Assembly: GCF_024362695.1 (NCBI RefSeq)
Contig: NW_026063255.1
Span: 248,001 to 312,000, forward strand
Length of the DNA stretch: 64,000 bases
DNA from: Pectinophora gossypiella
Taxonomy: Eukaryota; Arthropoda; Insecta; Lepidoptera; Gelechiidae
Direction: 5' to 3'
Positions 22,244-33,676 of the stretch are shown piece after piece (position 1 is the first letter of the stretch; each line of letters begins with the position of its first letter). The notes under the pieces were generated by a model that did not search any database, was not told the DNA's origin, and saw only the letters and a list, made by a program, of their open reading frames with translations. Both the position numbers and the translations under genes were made by a program.

Positions 22244-22442
22244 TTTAGGAATAAATGTTAAATGTCGTTTAATAGTGAGTAATATGAGCTTATCAAATCT
22301 TTATTTTAATGTTCTAAATTTAAATGAATTTTTCATAGGTTTCGTATTTTGTTAAATGAGTCATTTTTATTCCGTATGGAGTATAAAGGAAATGGATAAA
22401 ACAACACACGTAAATGAAAAAAAAAAACTAAAAAACGTTTAT
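22244..22442. other. No gene seen between Helitron A3 and the Tc1 transposase
   Basis: AT-rich. It does not continue the interrupted G1 RT. Its right part is the 3' flank of the Tc1 transposase gene and probably holds the left terminal repeat of that element. Confidence 0.4.
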
Positions 22443-23674
22443 TTAATAACTTGTATTCCCTCCACGAGCTCTAATTACTGCTTCCATACGGTTCTTCATC
22501 GATCGGATGAGAGTCACGATCACATGCTGTGGTATATTGTCCCATTCCTCTTGGATTGCATCTTGCAGCTGGCTAAGTGTTTCTGGGGCAGGATCTCTTG
22601 CTCGAATTCGTCTCTTTAATTCATCCCACAGATGTTCAATGGGATTCATGTCCGGGCTTCTTGCTGGCCATTCCATAATAGAGATATCGACTTCGTTAAG
22701 ATAATCTCGTACGACGCCCGCGGTGTGAGCCCTAGCATTGTCGTGCATGAATATGAAGCCGTTGCCAATAAAATGTGCATAGGGCATCACATGAGGCTCG
22801 AGACACTCTTCGACGTACCGATGACAGTTTAGTGCAGGCAGACGTGGCCCAGACACGAAAGCAAGCTCTGTCTTACCGTCGGCGCTGATTCCTCCCCAAA
22901 CCGTCCACGAACCGCCACCATAGCTGACCTTTTCTTCAATGCAGCATTGTGCATAGCGTTCTCCGTCTCTTCTGTAGACCTTGTTCCTTCCGTCGTTACC
23001 ATACAGCATAATTTTACACTCATCAGAAAAGAGAACTTTGCTCCACTGTAGGTATGACCAATTTAGGTGCTCACGTGCAAAGTTAAGGCGCGCTCTTCGA
23101 TGGTCTGCAGTTAATTTCGGCCCATTTGCTGGCTTATGCGGTACCAGTCCACGATCCTTCAACCTTCTTCTAATTGTAGAGTCACTTACAGCCACCCTTC
23201 GTACAACACGAAGCCGCTGCTGCAGTTGAAAAGCGTTAAGACGTCGATTTCTTAAAGAAGTTGTTACAATAAATCGATCATCTCGCTCAGAAGTGACCCG
23301 ATTCCTGCCAGATCCTGAACGGCGCGTGAACAAACCAGTCTCCCGATAACGTTTATAGACTCTATGAACAGATGACAGGCTTAGATGCAGTCTTGCAGCC
23401 ACAACACGCTGACTAAGGCCAGAATCCAGCAATGCCACAACTTGGGCGGCTTCTGTGGGCGAAGTATCCATACGTTTTAGAAAAAAAACCTTTTTTCAGA
23501 CGTCCCAAAGTCACAGTATTGAAATAAAAAACAAAAAGTTTAAGGATAGGCGCCAATTTTTAGTTTTTAAACGCTAAATGTACTCCAACCCTAAACACAC
23601 ATTTGTCTCAAAACAGTTTATAAGATAAACAAATGAAATTCTAATTTTGAATTTAGAATTTTCGCTTATTACTG
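22277..23674 (-). mobile_element. Tc1-type DNA transposon (ends provisional)
   Basis: Flanks of the intact transposase gene share a loose inverted similarity. The right side, read inward, is CAGTAATAAGCGAAAATTCT from 23674 next to TA. The left side is GAGTAATATGAGC and later TTCTAAATTTAAA. Tc1 elements have terminal inverted repeats starting CAGT at TA targets. The match is imperfect, so the boundaries are tentative. Confidence 0.35.
22443..23471 (-). CDS. Tc1-like transposase (DD34E), intact, 342 aa
   Basis: Cut-and-paste transposase of the Tc1 branch of the IS630-Tc1-mariner superfamily. The N-terminus has a paired helix-turn-helix region for terminal-repeat binding: residues about 8-45 (LSQRVVAARLHLSLSSVHRV) and about 60-110 (STIRRRLKDRGL). 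The catalytic triad is complete: Asp150 in FSDECK, Asp244 in MHDNARAHT and Glu279 in SPDMNPIEHLWDELK. There are exactly 34 residues between the second Asp and the Glu, the Tc1 signature. Length (342 aa) is the family norm, the start MDTSPTEAAQVV is the first ATG, and there is no stop or frameshift. It is one of the few uninterrupted transposase frames in the window and may be a recent arrival. Whether it is still mobile depends on its terminal repeats, which I could not define firmly. Confidence 0.95.
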   Translation of the reverse strand: MDTSPTEAAQVVALLDSGLSQRVVAARLHLSLSSVHRVYKRYRETGLFTRRSGSGRNRVTSERDDRFIVTTSLRNRRLNAFQLQQRLRVVRRVAVSDSTIRRRLKDRGLVPHKPANGPKLTADHRRARLNFAREHLNWSYLQWSKVLFSDECKIMLYGNDGRNKVYRRDGERYAQCCIEEKVSYGGGSWTVWGGISADGKTELAFVSGPRLPALNCHRYVEECLEPHVMPYAHFIGNGFIFMHDNARAHTAGVVRDYLNEVDISIMEWPARSPDMNPIEHLWDELKRRIRARDPAPETLSQLQDAIQEEWDNIPQHVIVTLIRSMKNRMEAVIRARGGNTSY

Positions 23675-23901
23675 TAATGGCCAAACTGCCAGCTATACAT
23701 TTATGTATTTTTTTTCATCGTATGAATTCTTTTTTGTGTTAAATTCGGACAGAAACAATGAAAACGGAAGTGTTTCGATTTTTTTGATGAGAAGTGTATT
23801 TTAAGATAAAAAATAAATTTTAAAATTAGCGTCATCTACCGGCGTAAATAGGAACTATTTAACTTACAATCGAACGTACATTAGAAGATCGTACAGTCAA
23901 G

Positions 23902-24955
23902 ATGATGGTGAAATGCAGTGCGTGTCGGTCCTACTTGTCGGCGCAAGGTGGCGCGACGTGCGTAAAGTGTAGGGGCATATTTCACAAAAACTGTGTTGGA
24001 CTTACTCCCGCCACGGAGATTGATGACTCGTGGTTATGTCCGGACTGTATTGCCCGCATGCCTAAAAGCAACCAAAACACGCCGGCAAGAATCCAGCGAA
24101 CGCCACCTAAGACGCCACTGGCAGAGGGAACCCAGAATGCTACCCTGCTAGACATCACCATAGTCGAGGACCAAGACCTGGACTTGGCTCGGGAGTTGCG
24201 ACAGTTTCGGCAGGAGATGCGTGAAACCAGGGACGAGATCCAGAAGTTCCGTCAGGACATGCTGGTTATAAAGGCGCTTGTTACGTCTTGTGAGGGTCGG
24301 CTCAACAAACTGGAAGACAGGATTGAGGTATTGGAGAAGTCGAGGGGTACTGGCGACATGGACGGAGTCATCGCAACACTGGAATCCACTGTCAACCAGC
24401 TGAAGGACAACCTAAATGAGAGAGATCAGGAAATGCTAGCCAATGATCTCGAGATCTCTTGTGTTCCTGAGGACGGCGAGGCCAGCGCTCACCATGTGGT
24501 GTTGGCTTGCGCTGCAAAACTCGGTGTAGCCTTGAATGACAAGGATATAGTGAGCTGTATGCGCGTGGGTGCTTTGCGCGCTGGCGATGGCGGTGCGGCG
24601 GCGGCCGCGGCCTATTGTCCTTCGGTTGGCGCGGCGAGCTACGCGCGACTCATTACTGCGGGCGGCGCGTGTGCGTCGAAGCCTCACCACAGAGGGATTG
24701 GGACTACCGGGACAACCGCGAGCTTTCTATATAAATGAGCGCCTTACCAAGCAGAACCGCTATCTGTTTGCTAAAACTCGCGAGTTTAAGCAACAGCTAG
24801 ACTGGAAGTATGCATGGACGCGAGACGGGAAGATCTTTGCGCGTAGGGAGCAGGGGTCTACTGTTTTCCGCATAAAAACGGAATCCGATCTGGATCGGGT
24901 TTTTGGCAAGGAACGCATTGGACCCTGCAGGGACACGAAAAATCCTACCAAGTGA
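23902..24955 (+). pseudogene. LINE L2 ORF1: PHD finger + coiled coil + FP25K-like C-terminal domain, frameshifted
   Basis: ORF1 proteins of this type bind element RNA and, through the PHD-like finger, may contact chromatin. The start MMVKCSACRSYL opens a C4HC3 PHD finger (residues about 4-50: CSAC, CVKC, FHKNC, WLCPDC). A coiled coil follows at about residues 95-185 (ELRQFRQEMRETRDEIQKF). The C-terminal part FYINERLTKQNRYLF to DLDRVFG is the fold shared with the baculovirus FP25K protein and many LINE ORF1s. It is in another frame than the N-terminal part, which runs on to a stop at 24738; the shift is near 24680-24700. A GC-rich alanine run (GGAAAAAAYC, about 24590-24620) sits just before the break and may be an expansion. 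Confidence 0.8.
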
Positions 24956-25287
24956 TACATATTTTTTGAGTATTACATCTGTCATTTTCCTATTACTGTC
25001 AAAGTTGTGGTCATGATATTGTCATTTGTGGAGCGCCGGACATATTTTACGTGTTTTGATTATTTTAATATTTTCATTTAACAACAAATATAAAATATTG
25101 TGTATTTATTGTATTTTATTTGCACACAATATTCTAACACAGTTATTATTCACGCATACACTAATTTATTTTATGTACAAATTAACTATTTTATATTTAA
25201 ATTATATTGACAATATTCACACTCATTGCACGTACATCACCCGTAACAGAATGAATACATTTTGTATCTCAACTTTATTTTCCGTTT

Positions 25288-28144
25288 ATGATGTATTTAC
25301 TGATTTCAAAATTCAACAGTAAGAGGAAGCTTAAGATTGGTCTTTTTAACGCGGGTTCCTTGACAACACGTCAAGATGAATTTTTGGTCGCTATGAAACG
25401 TCACGACGTGGACATATTGGCCGTAAACGAAACGTGGATAAAGAAGGGGCAAGATGCCCTAGCGCCGGCGGTGCCTGGCTACCGGTTTCGGTACCTGCCG
25501 CGCCCGCCGGGCAAGCGTAAACGGGGCGGTGGAGTCGGCTTTTATGTGCGACAGGGCGTTGCTTTTAGGGTCCTACCTCACCCGCCGAGTGGGATAGTTG
25601 AACAGATGTAGATCGAAATTGTCGTTAATGGGAAAAAACTAGCGATTGGTACCGCGCCGCAATGGGTTGACGAAGACATTTTTATTGACGCATTATCTTC
25701 ATTATTAGGGTCATTTGTAAGCTATCACAATACGGTTTTGCTAGGGGATTTTAATATTGATCTGCAGAGACCTGATACACCGAAAGGTAAAAAAATTGTT
25801 GGATTTCTGGAATGCTTCAGTCTGAACCAATATGTCTCAGAACCTACACACTTTACTTCACATAGTCAGACACTGATAGATGTGATCTGTACGGATGTCG
25901 TAGGTAACATTACGACGACAGTAGATTACATTCCTACTCTAGGTAATCATGCTTTTATTACTTGTCAGCTAGACATCCCTAAAGTTAAGCCTACGCCCTG
26001 TCGAATAACCTATAGAGCCATAAGGGACATGAGTGCTGATGGCTTTGACAAGGATCTTGACACCTTGGATTGGAATAGCATAAATAAAATGATTGATGTA
26101 AATATGATGGTAACAACATTCAATGCTTTCCTACTTTTTATTTTTGATATACACGCACCCGTCAAGACATTAAGCGTCAGACACCATCAGTACCCTTGGA
26201 TTACCTACAACATAAAACAACTCATGCGGCGTAGGGATGAGGCGCACACTAGGGCTCGTCGGACTGGCAATGACGCTCATAAGGTGTTCTATAGGGACAT
26301 GAAGCACACAGTAGAAGAGGCACTTTCAAGGGAAAAACGAGCTTATTTTGATCATTATGTAAATGCAAATACGAAGGATCCCCGTACATTGTGGAAGCAT
26401 ATTAAACAGAACGTTAGATTAAAAGTTAAGCCCGAGTTGCCCGTAAATATGTTTACCAATCCTAACGAAATAAACGACCACTTTCTAAATGTGCCAGGTA
26501 ATATAAATGTGCCCATGTCTAACATTACATATTTCAATCTACATTCATATACATCGAACAAGTTTCAACTGAGGCAGGTGGATCAGATTGAGGTACTTAG
26601 GACAATCAGGTCTCTAAAGACAAATGCGACTGGTATCGTTGGTATTTCACTGGATATGCTTAACGCCTCTCTGGGGAAAACGCTACCAGTGATTACTGCA
26701 ATCATAAACAGATCTTTGGAAACTGGCACATATCCGAGTGCATGGCAGACCGCAATTGTGCGCCCTATACCTAAAACCTCTAGTCCAACTTCAATTCGTG
26801 ATCTGAGGCCAATTAGCATTCTGCCGTGCATTTCCAAGATTCTCGAGAAAATTGTATCCAATCAGATGCGGGCCTACATTGAAGCAAATAACATATTACC
26901 TGCTAATCAATCGGGTTTTAGGAAGTCATACAGTACTACCGCAGCTGTACTGAGTGTGGTTGATGACATCCTAGCCGGGGTGAACGCCGGAGAGGGAACG
27001 TTACTTGCCTTATTGGATTTTTCCCGTGCTTTCGACTGCATTAATATTCCACTACTTTTGGCGAAGTTACATTATTATGGTTTTTCTGAATCTACTATTA
27101 AATGGTTTGATAGTTATTTCTGCGAACGTTTTCAACGGGTCGAATTGCGTGAAGAGGGTGGTCAATCACGTTTTTCCGAGTCCAAGCGTGTGACAAGGGG
27201 TGTTCCGCAGGGATCCCTTGGACCCTTGCTGTTCATTTTGTATAGTGCGGATGTGATTGATCACATTCATTACTGTAAATATCACGTCTACGCGGATGAC
27301 ATACAAGTTTATATAAGTTGCAGGCCCTCAGAAACACAGACCGCTGTAAATAAAATAAACAAATATCTAGAAAGCATAGCCACTTGGTCGGAAGACAATT
27401 CATTAGTTCTAAACGGCAACAAAAGCAAGTTTATGATATTGGGATCCAGAAATCAGATTCTTAAAATAAGTGAAAATGATTTGCGAGTGAATATTAGAGG
27501 AGAAGTTGTGGAGAGGGTTAACGTGGCTCGCAATTTGGGATTGTTGATGGACGATGAACTCAGATTTGAAGCTCATATCGGTAATATTGCTAGTAATTGT
27601 TTTTATAGATTAAAAGTGCTGTATCAAATTAGGGATTCTTTAAGTACCAACATTCGAATAAGGCTGTGTGACTCGCTAATTCTTTCAAAGTTTAATTATA
27701 TGGACATAGTTTATGGGCCGCGCCTTCTTGCGCGAACTCAAAGACTGATACAGCGAGTGCAGAATGCATGCGTCATGCCAGGTTTTGTTTCAAAATACCT
27801 CCACGCACTCATATTTGAATAGTGCTAATATATTGAAAATGAAACCTCGCAGCGAACTGCACCTGGCGTGTCTCTTGTTTGGTTTGGTGAAGTACCGCAC
27901 GCCGTCGTATCTCGCTGAAAAACTGACGTGGGCCCGCGATGTGCAGTCGTACAAGACGCGGTCATGGGAATATGCCCTGATTGTGCCGCCCCATCGTAAT
28001 GTCGCCTTCCGCGGGAGTTTCAGGTTCGCCGCATCCAAATGCTGGAACGATCTGCCGCCGCCGGTACGTTGTCTGAAAACGTTAGGTTCATTCAAAACAA
28101 TGTACAAAAAATATCTTTTGCATTGTCAAAGGAGCCCGACGTGA
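25288..28144 (+). pseudogene. LINE L2 ORF2: endonuclease and reverse transcriptase, with a stop and a late frameshift
   Basis: The endonuclease begins at about 25325 (KLKIGLFNAGSL), with the catalytic NETW at about 25427 and GDFNIDLQ at about 25746. An in-frame TAG lies at 25609-25611, and the frame continues unchanged after it. Shortly downstream the expected YRP triplet of the endonuclease is absent (IGTAPQW), an apparent in-frame loss. RT blocks follow: DLRPISILPCISKILEK, QSGFRKSYST, DFSRAFDCI, VPQGSLGPLLFILY and the catalytic box YADD (about 27291). Near 27775 the frame shifts; the C-terminal part (MKPRSELHLACLLFGL) continues in another frame to 28144. One nonsense codon, one small deletion and one shift make this copy inactive. 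Confidence 0.85.
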
Positions 28145-28813
28145 TCAAATATATTATGTTTTAATAGTTATAAACATACACACACACATATGTTCTATTC
28201 TATGCCATATTAAGTAATTCTCAATGACTTACCCAATAGGTTCGACACGCGAGGCATCAGCGGTTACATTCCAAGCATTCACGGATGCGGACTGGTCTAA
28301 CTCTTTTGTTTGTGTTCGGTTTGCTGACGATAAGGTACTATTAATATTAATTGAATCCTATTATTAATAATTATTATTGAATGTATTGTTTGTTGTCCAA
28401 TATTATTATCAATGAATGATCTATTTTGTCGAAAGTGAGGTTGTTTTTGAGTTGCGGTTGATGCGCGGACGCGTCACCGGTGACTGCCGTAGCCAGTATG
28501 AAGCGAGCGCCACGCCGAGCGGCTCATGGCAGAACGAGATAGTCGCACTTTTCTTTCGCGCATGTTGAACGCTGAGAGGCTGAGATTTGCACACATAGCA
28601 ACGTTGTACATACACTCACACTACACAGTTACACGTCTCCATAATTTACCTATTATAATGTATTCTTTTCATTAGTAGTTTTGTTATTATAAGTAAGTTT
28701 TATTTATTCATTTTGCATATATATTTTTGATAGGAATATATATCTATAATATCAAGTATAAGTAATGCATTATAATCTATGTAAGTATCATAGTATGTTT
28801 TCTTTATTATATA
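28145..28813. other. No gene seen between LINE L2 and Helitron C2
   Basis: AT-rich except for a GC-rich patch at about 28455-28560 (GATGCGCGGACGCGTCACCG). A 64-codon open frame there has no recognisable domain. It may be LINE 3' UTR plus remnants of another element. Confidence 0.3.
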
Positions 28814-29100
28814 CTAGCTGGTACCCGCGACTTCGTCTGCGTACTTTTAATTTGAATATTAAGGATTATATAAAAGGAACGGTATAGCATTTGATTAAAA
28901 GAGAGTAAGTAGGTATATTTAAAAAAAAATAAAAAATATCTGTTTACAGTAGGTATAAAGTACCTATGTATTCCATTGAGTGGCAGAAATTACCTAGGAA
29001 CATTTATCGGTCCCTTATGTCCAAGAGACACTTACAGGGGTCAGCGTCACGTTGTGTACAAAAATATTTTAAAATGACCTAATTTAAAACTTTTTTGTAC

Positions 29101-29190
29101 TTTTTTGTTTTTTTTTTTTTTTTGTTTTTTTGTTTTTGTTTTGTTTTTTGTTTTTTTTTTTTTTGGATTACGGGCGTGAGTTTATGTATG
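29101..29190 (+). mobile_element. RTE-type 3' tail inserted in Helitron C2 (left part)
   Basis: A long T-rich tract leads into GGATTACGGGCGTGAGTTTA and an (ATGT) tail, as in other RTE tails in this window. The tail is itself split by the LTR sequences and resumes at 31098-31111 (TATGTATGTGTATG). Confidence 0.6.
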
Positions 29191-29492
29191 TGTTACATAT
29201 GCCTACTATAAGACTATTGCCGACGCAGCAAACCCTTCGTTAGCGTTAACATCTAGATTGAGGACAAGCGACGACACGTTCCGCAGACTCAATATTATTT
29301 CCCCACTATTTCGACATTTACTTTTTGATGTATAATTTTAGATTGTCACTACTTATTCTTGTATCGAACAAGTTAGGTTCTTTTAGTTTTAATTAATATA
29401 AGTTTAAATATTGTAATTTCAATTACTGAAATTAAATAGTTTTATAAATCATTTCGGTTTTTTTTCGATCCTCCGGCAGCAGCCTACGTAAT
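29191..29492 (+). other. LTR-like segment with PBS-like TGGCG end (LTR-A)
   Basis: Starts TGTTACATATGCC, contains AATAAA-like and AT-rich stretches, and ends CTACGTAAT directly followed by TGGCGAATCG, which looks like a primer binding site. No second copy is present. The outer flanks at 29187-29190 and 31098-31101 are both TATG, but they lie in an ATGT repeat, so this is weak evidence for a target duplication. Confidence 0.35.
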
Positions 29493-29502
29493 TGGCGAAT
29501 CG

Positions 29503-29831
29503 AATTAAGTGAGCGACAGACGGAGGGTGAAGAAGAGAAACTAGAATCACTTAAAATGAAATTATATTGTAAATTTACAGCTAAACCTAACTAACCTAGG
29601 TGCGAATGAGTCCGAAGTTAGGACTACACTGAATTTTACTCAAAAACTATTTTACATTATGGCTAAATCGAGGTCACAATTTGGTGGCGTGATTGACGTC
29701 AGCGCATCGCGTTCGGGCGCTGGCTCAGCAGGCTGGCTGTTCCATTAATTACGCTGACTTGAACTCGTGGAACGACGCTGGTCACGGCGTATGGGTGTGA
29801 GCAGGCGGGCGAAGGTACCGGTTACGTAACA
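29503..29831 (-). repeat. 3' LTR of the miniature LTR element
   Basis: 329-bp direct repeat, partner at 30769-31097. The purine tract is at 29832-29842. Confidence 0.85.
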
Positions 29832-30768
29832 TCTCCACCCTCAGAACAGCACCTATTCGAAGACTATCGTGGAGAATAGTGCTGGTCACCATTTCTTGGG
29901 TTATCTTTTTTCAGGGTGGCCTTCCTGCACGGAGAATCGATGTTCCTGGTTGAATCGATGGTTTGATATCATGTTAGGTTCTTGGATTCTTCCCGGTCGG
30001 ATTACGGCAGTATCGTAGTAATTGCTTGCAAGTAACTTAGATAACATTTGAAATTTTCGTCGTTACTTGTAATTTGAAGTGGCTTCATCTCGAAGTTCCC
30101 ACACTGTTAGGTTTTGGTGCATTTCTGTAAGTACGTCTGTCGTGTTACATTAAATCTCGACATCTTTTCCTCTCTTCCTGTTGGGAAAAAATATGGAAGC
30201 TGAACCTTTAGTGGCTTGTGTGGTCCTCGCTGCGCTTCATTTCCATTGCCCTAGGCGGGAAAGGAATTCACCGTTCTGATGTTGGAAATTCATGGCCTAT
30301 TACGACGCGGAGCGGTGGATAGGTGGTCTATTGCCCGAGCATGGGTGCCTGGTGGACTTCGGGGATGGCGAGGTGCGCATATACATTAGTCTTCAGGGCA
30401 TACTGCATAACCATCGGTGTCCTGCTTCTGGGATTCCTGGAAGACCTGGATGCACTGAAGGACTGGGACGAACCATAAGGTACTGCACCGGCGAAGTAAT
30501 TATTCTTCTTTTTTTTCTGACCTCTTTTTTCTTCACTTATATAATTTTCTTCTTTTTCTTTTTTCTTACATTTTTTCTTGGCTTAATTACACTCTGTTCC
30601 CTTCTTCATTATCGATGCTTGGATAACCTCCGTTGTGTCTTCACGTAGATTCTGAATACTCGAGATGGTGCTTGATAGTCACCCGGGCAGCCCGGAGCAC
30701 GGTGTTCGATGTGAGATACGCCTGAATTTGCTCGCGAACTGACCCGCGAGTATCCTACCGACTGCGCC

Positions 30769-31097
30769 AATTAAGTGAGCGACAGACGGAGGGTGAAGAA
30801 GAGAAACTAGAATCACTTAAAATGAAATTATATTGTAAATTTACAGCTAAACCTAACTAACCTAGGTGCGAATGAGTCCGAAGTTAGGACTACACTGAAT
30901 TTTACTCAAAAACTATTTTACATTATGGCTAAATCGAGGTCACAATTTGGTGGCGTGATTGACGTCAGCGCATCGCGTTCGGGCGCTGGCTCAGCAGGCT
31001 GGCTGTTCCATTAATTACGCTGACTTGAACTCGTGGAACGACGCTGGTCACGGCGTATGGGTGTGAGCAGGCGGGCGAAGGTACCGGTTACGTAACA
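30769..31097 (-). repeat. 5' LTR of the miniature LTR element
   Basis: 329-bp direct repeat, partner at 29503-29831. The primer binding site reads leftward from 30769. Confidence 0.85.
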
Positions 31098-33417
31098 TAT
31101 GTATGTGTATGTTTTGTACACAACGTTTGCTATTTTGTTATTATTTGTTAAAATGTGGAGATTGTTTGGACTCGACACTCGCGAGCAGGCCACGTATACA
31201 CCACGTGCGCTCCCCCACCACACGACAGCGCCGTTGACTGCCGCCACACTTCGGCGAATGTGCGCGACGACGAACGACGACCGACGGCAGTGGCGACGAT
31301 GCAGAGTATTCGTTAAAAGGAACTTTATCTACAAAAGCCAAATTTTTTTTAACTTGATACACCCAAAACTACTAAATATCATGTTCTTAGGTTCAGTGGT
31401 TAATACTTTGTATACAAAAAGTTTGGCTTCGTAGTTCCCGTTCCGAATCCGTTCCGTTCCGTTCGAATTTCGGAAAATCCGTTTGTTGAAAAACTCTGCA
31501 CATCCTAAGAGACCTACGTACCAAGTTTCATGGTTTTATCTTCAAAAATGACGAATACCCATACAAACTTTCAACCCGTATTTCACCCCCATACTGGTAA
31601 AAAATTCAAAATGCTAGAACAAATGATTTTTTGTTTGTTATTTAGTGCCTAAATACAAAATTTAATATTTTTATCTTGAAAAATGACGAACCTCATAAAA
31701 AATTTCAACACCTATTTCATCCCCTCAAAGATCGAATTTTCAAAAACGCTTTAACAAATTGTTTTTTTATTTCTTATCAAGTTTCTAAATATAAAGTATC
31801 GTGGTTTTATCCCCAAAAATTACGAACTCCCATACAAACTTTCAACCCTCATTTCACCCCCTCACTGGTCGAAATTTCAGCAACGCTAGAACAAATGTTT
31901 AATTATTTTTTATCAAGTGCTTAAATATAAAGTTTCATGGATTTATATTTTAAAATTAAAATATCCCATACAAACTTTCAACCCCTATTTCAATCTCTTC
32001 GTCCCTTCTTTTCGCAATAAAAGGTATCCTATGTTCTTTCTCAGGGTCTAAAGATTGTCTGTGCCAAAAATCAAAATCGGTTGAGAGGTTTAAGCGGGAA
32101 AGCGTAACAGACAGACAGACAGAGTTACTTTCGCATTTATAATATTAGTAAGGATTATTTTCCCTCGTTGAATAGTAAACAAACTAAGTGTAGGTGTTAT
32201 AATTTCGTTGACGAACTGATTACCTATCCGTTTCTTTGTCTAAAATGAGTATTAACTTATTACTATGATTGATTACTGGGCTTAAAGTTCGTATAAATGT
32301 CTATGTAATTACCTCCTCAAGTTTAAAGCGTAGCTAGTCATGTAGTACTATATTAATTATGTGGTGTAAGTAATTAGATTTTATCTGTATGTAATGTAAC
32401 AGTCAGTTGAATAAAAAAACGTATACAAATCAGATCAATTAATTGGCGTAATGTGATTCTAGAAAGTTTTAATGTTAATAGATAGCTAGCTATAGCTATG
32501 TGTAGCTTCCTGTAGGAATGAGATATAACTGTTTAATAAAGACAGTTGCATCAAAATTTTATCATAAATTCCCTAAATTATGGCGCCTACCTACCCTCTA
32601 AGTTAGAAAAGTGATCAAATACTAACTTGAAGTCACTCAGTTTAAAAAAAAACATCGAAATCATTCCAGTAGCTATGGCGTCATGCGCTTCTTGACACGA
32701 TCACGAAATCTAGATTTCCGCGGGAATGAGGTATTTTCCCGCCATAAAAAGTAGCCTGTGTCCGTGCCTAAGATCCTATCTTTAAATTAACCAAGTCTTA
32801 TAAAATTCCGTTCAGACGTTAAGGCGTGAATGAGGCAAACTTTTAAAACAAACAATAAAAATCACTAACCTAATTAGTTTTCTGTCTACTGCCTACGCCT
32901 TAAGTACGATAGCATAAATATTAATAGGCCATATCCTTTTCTAGATTACTATCTATCAGCTAACTAAATTTCATCAAAATCCGTTGAGCCGTTTAGGCAT
33001 GATAGACAAAACTCCCAGCAAAAACCATAAAAAAATCACTAACTCAATTCAGTTTTCTGCCTACTTCCTACCCCCTAAGTACGATGACGTGATCAATTTG
33101 ATCGTACAACCGTTTTTAGATAACCAACTATTACCTTACTAAATTTCATTAAAATCCGTTCAGCCGTTTAGACGTGAAAGAGCAAAAGTCCCAACAAAAA
33201 CGACTACAAATCACTAAATCAATTTAGTTATCTGCCAACTGCCTACGCCCTAAGAACGATGGCGTGATTATTTATAGCCTATGACCATTTCTAGGTTATT
33301 ATCTATCACCATACCAAATTTCATCAAAATCCGTTGAGCCGTTTAGGCGTGAAAGAGTAACAGACAGACAGACAGACAGACAGAGTTACTTTCGCATTTA
33401 TAATATTAGTATGGATA

Positions 33418-33621
33418 AGTAGGTACTTACGTAATTGAGTTTGGTGTGTCCGTGGCTCACGTTCGATAGGTCTCCCATAATACCAGCGCCGCGGCCCGTG
33501 CTAAGCACGTGTCACGGCATTATGCTGAGGGAGATCCTTTTTTTATTTTGGGCGCCTCCATTGTGTATTTAATGTCTGTATTATTTGTCTTTTTGTCTTT
33601 CCTTATTGTGTTCCTAACTTA
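33418..33621. other. No gene seen between Helitrons C2 and A4
   Basis: Contains a GC-rich stretch (GCGCCGCGGCCCGTGC at about 33486). It does not match any other part of the window and may be older host or LTR sequence. Confidence 0.3.
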
Positions 33622-33676
33622 TCTATACTTATAATAAATCTGTAGAGAGGTCAATTCTGTACATTAAATATTTTTT

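Larger units (their letters stand above)
23880..28210 (+). mobile_element. LINE L2 (Jockey/CR1-type) with PHD-finger ORF1
   Basis: Two ORFs in the usual order: ORF1 with a PHD finger, coiled coil and baculovirus-FP-like C-terminus, then ORF2 with endonuclease and RT. Between them lies an AT-rich spacer (24956-25287) with no gene. The end is not marked by a clear tail; after about 28145 the sequence is non-coding. Confidence 0.8.
29503..31097 (-). mobile_element. Miniature LTR retroelement (TRIM-like), non-autonomous
   Basis: Two direct repeats of 329 bp (29503-29831 and 30769-31097) look identical or nearly so by eye. On the minus strand each starts TGTTACGTAACC and ends CACTTAATT. Directly after the upstream LTR lies TGGCGCAGTCGGTAGGAT, a primer-binding-site look; directly before the downstream LTR lies the purine tract GAGGGTGGAGA. 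The interior (about 940 bp) has no gag or pol. A plus-strand frame of 118 codons (30292-30648) is antisense to the element and partly a pyrimidine tract, so I do not call it a gene. Confidence 0.75.
28814..33417 (-). mobile_element. Composite Helitron C2 (C + B segments), with a nested LTR element
   Basis: On the minus strand it begins TCCATACTAATATTATAAAT at about 33416, runs through about 1.26 kb of C sequence, reaches a second Helitron 5' end (TCCTTACTAATATT at 32154), then the B segment, and ends CTAG at 28817-28814 followed by T. The same layout is in C1. An insertion of 2.0 kb (29101-31111) splits the B hairpin, with TTTTGTAC duplicated on both sides (29093-29100, 31112-31119). Confidence 0.8.

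Noticed and set aside
22244..22300. Continuation of the G1 reverse transcriptase after Helitron A3
   Set aside because: No frame gives the expected RT residues after VFQ; the G1 3' half is absent.
28421..28615. 64-codon frame in a GC-rich patch
   Set aside because: No domain, short, no relation to neighbours.
30292..30648. 118-codon plus-strand frame in the miniature LTR element
   Set aside because: Antisense to the element, half of it a low-complexity pyrimidine tract coding for Phe and Leu.
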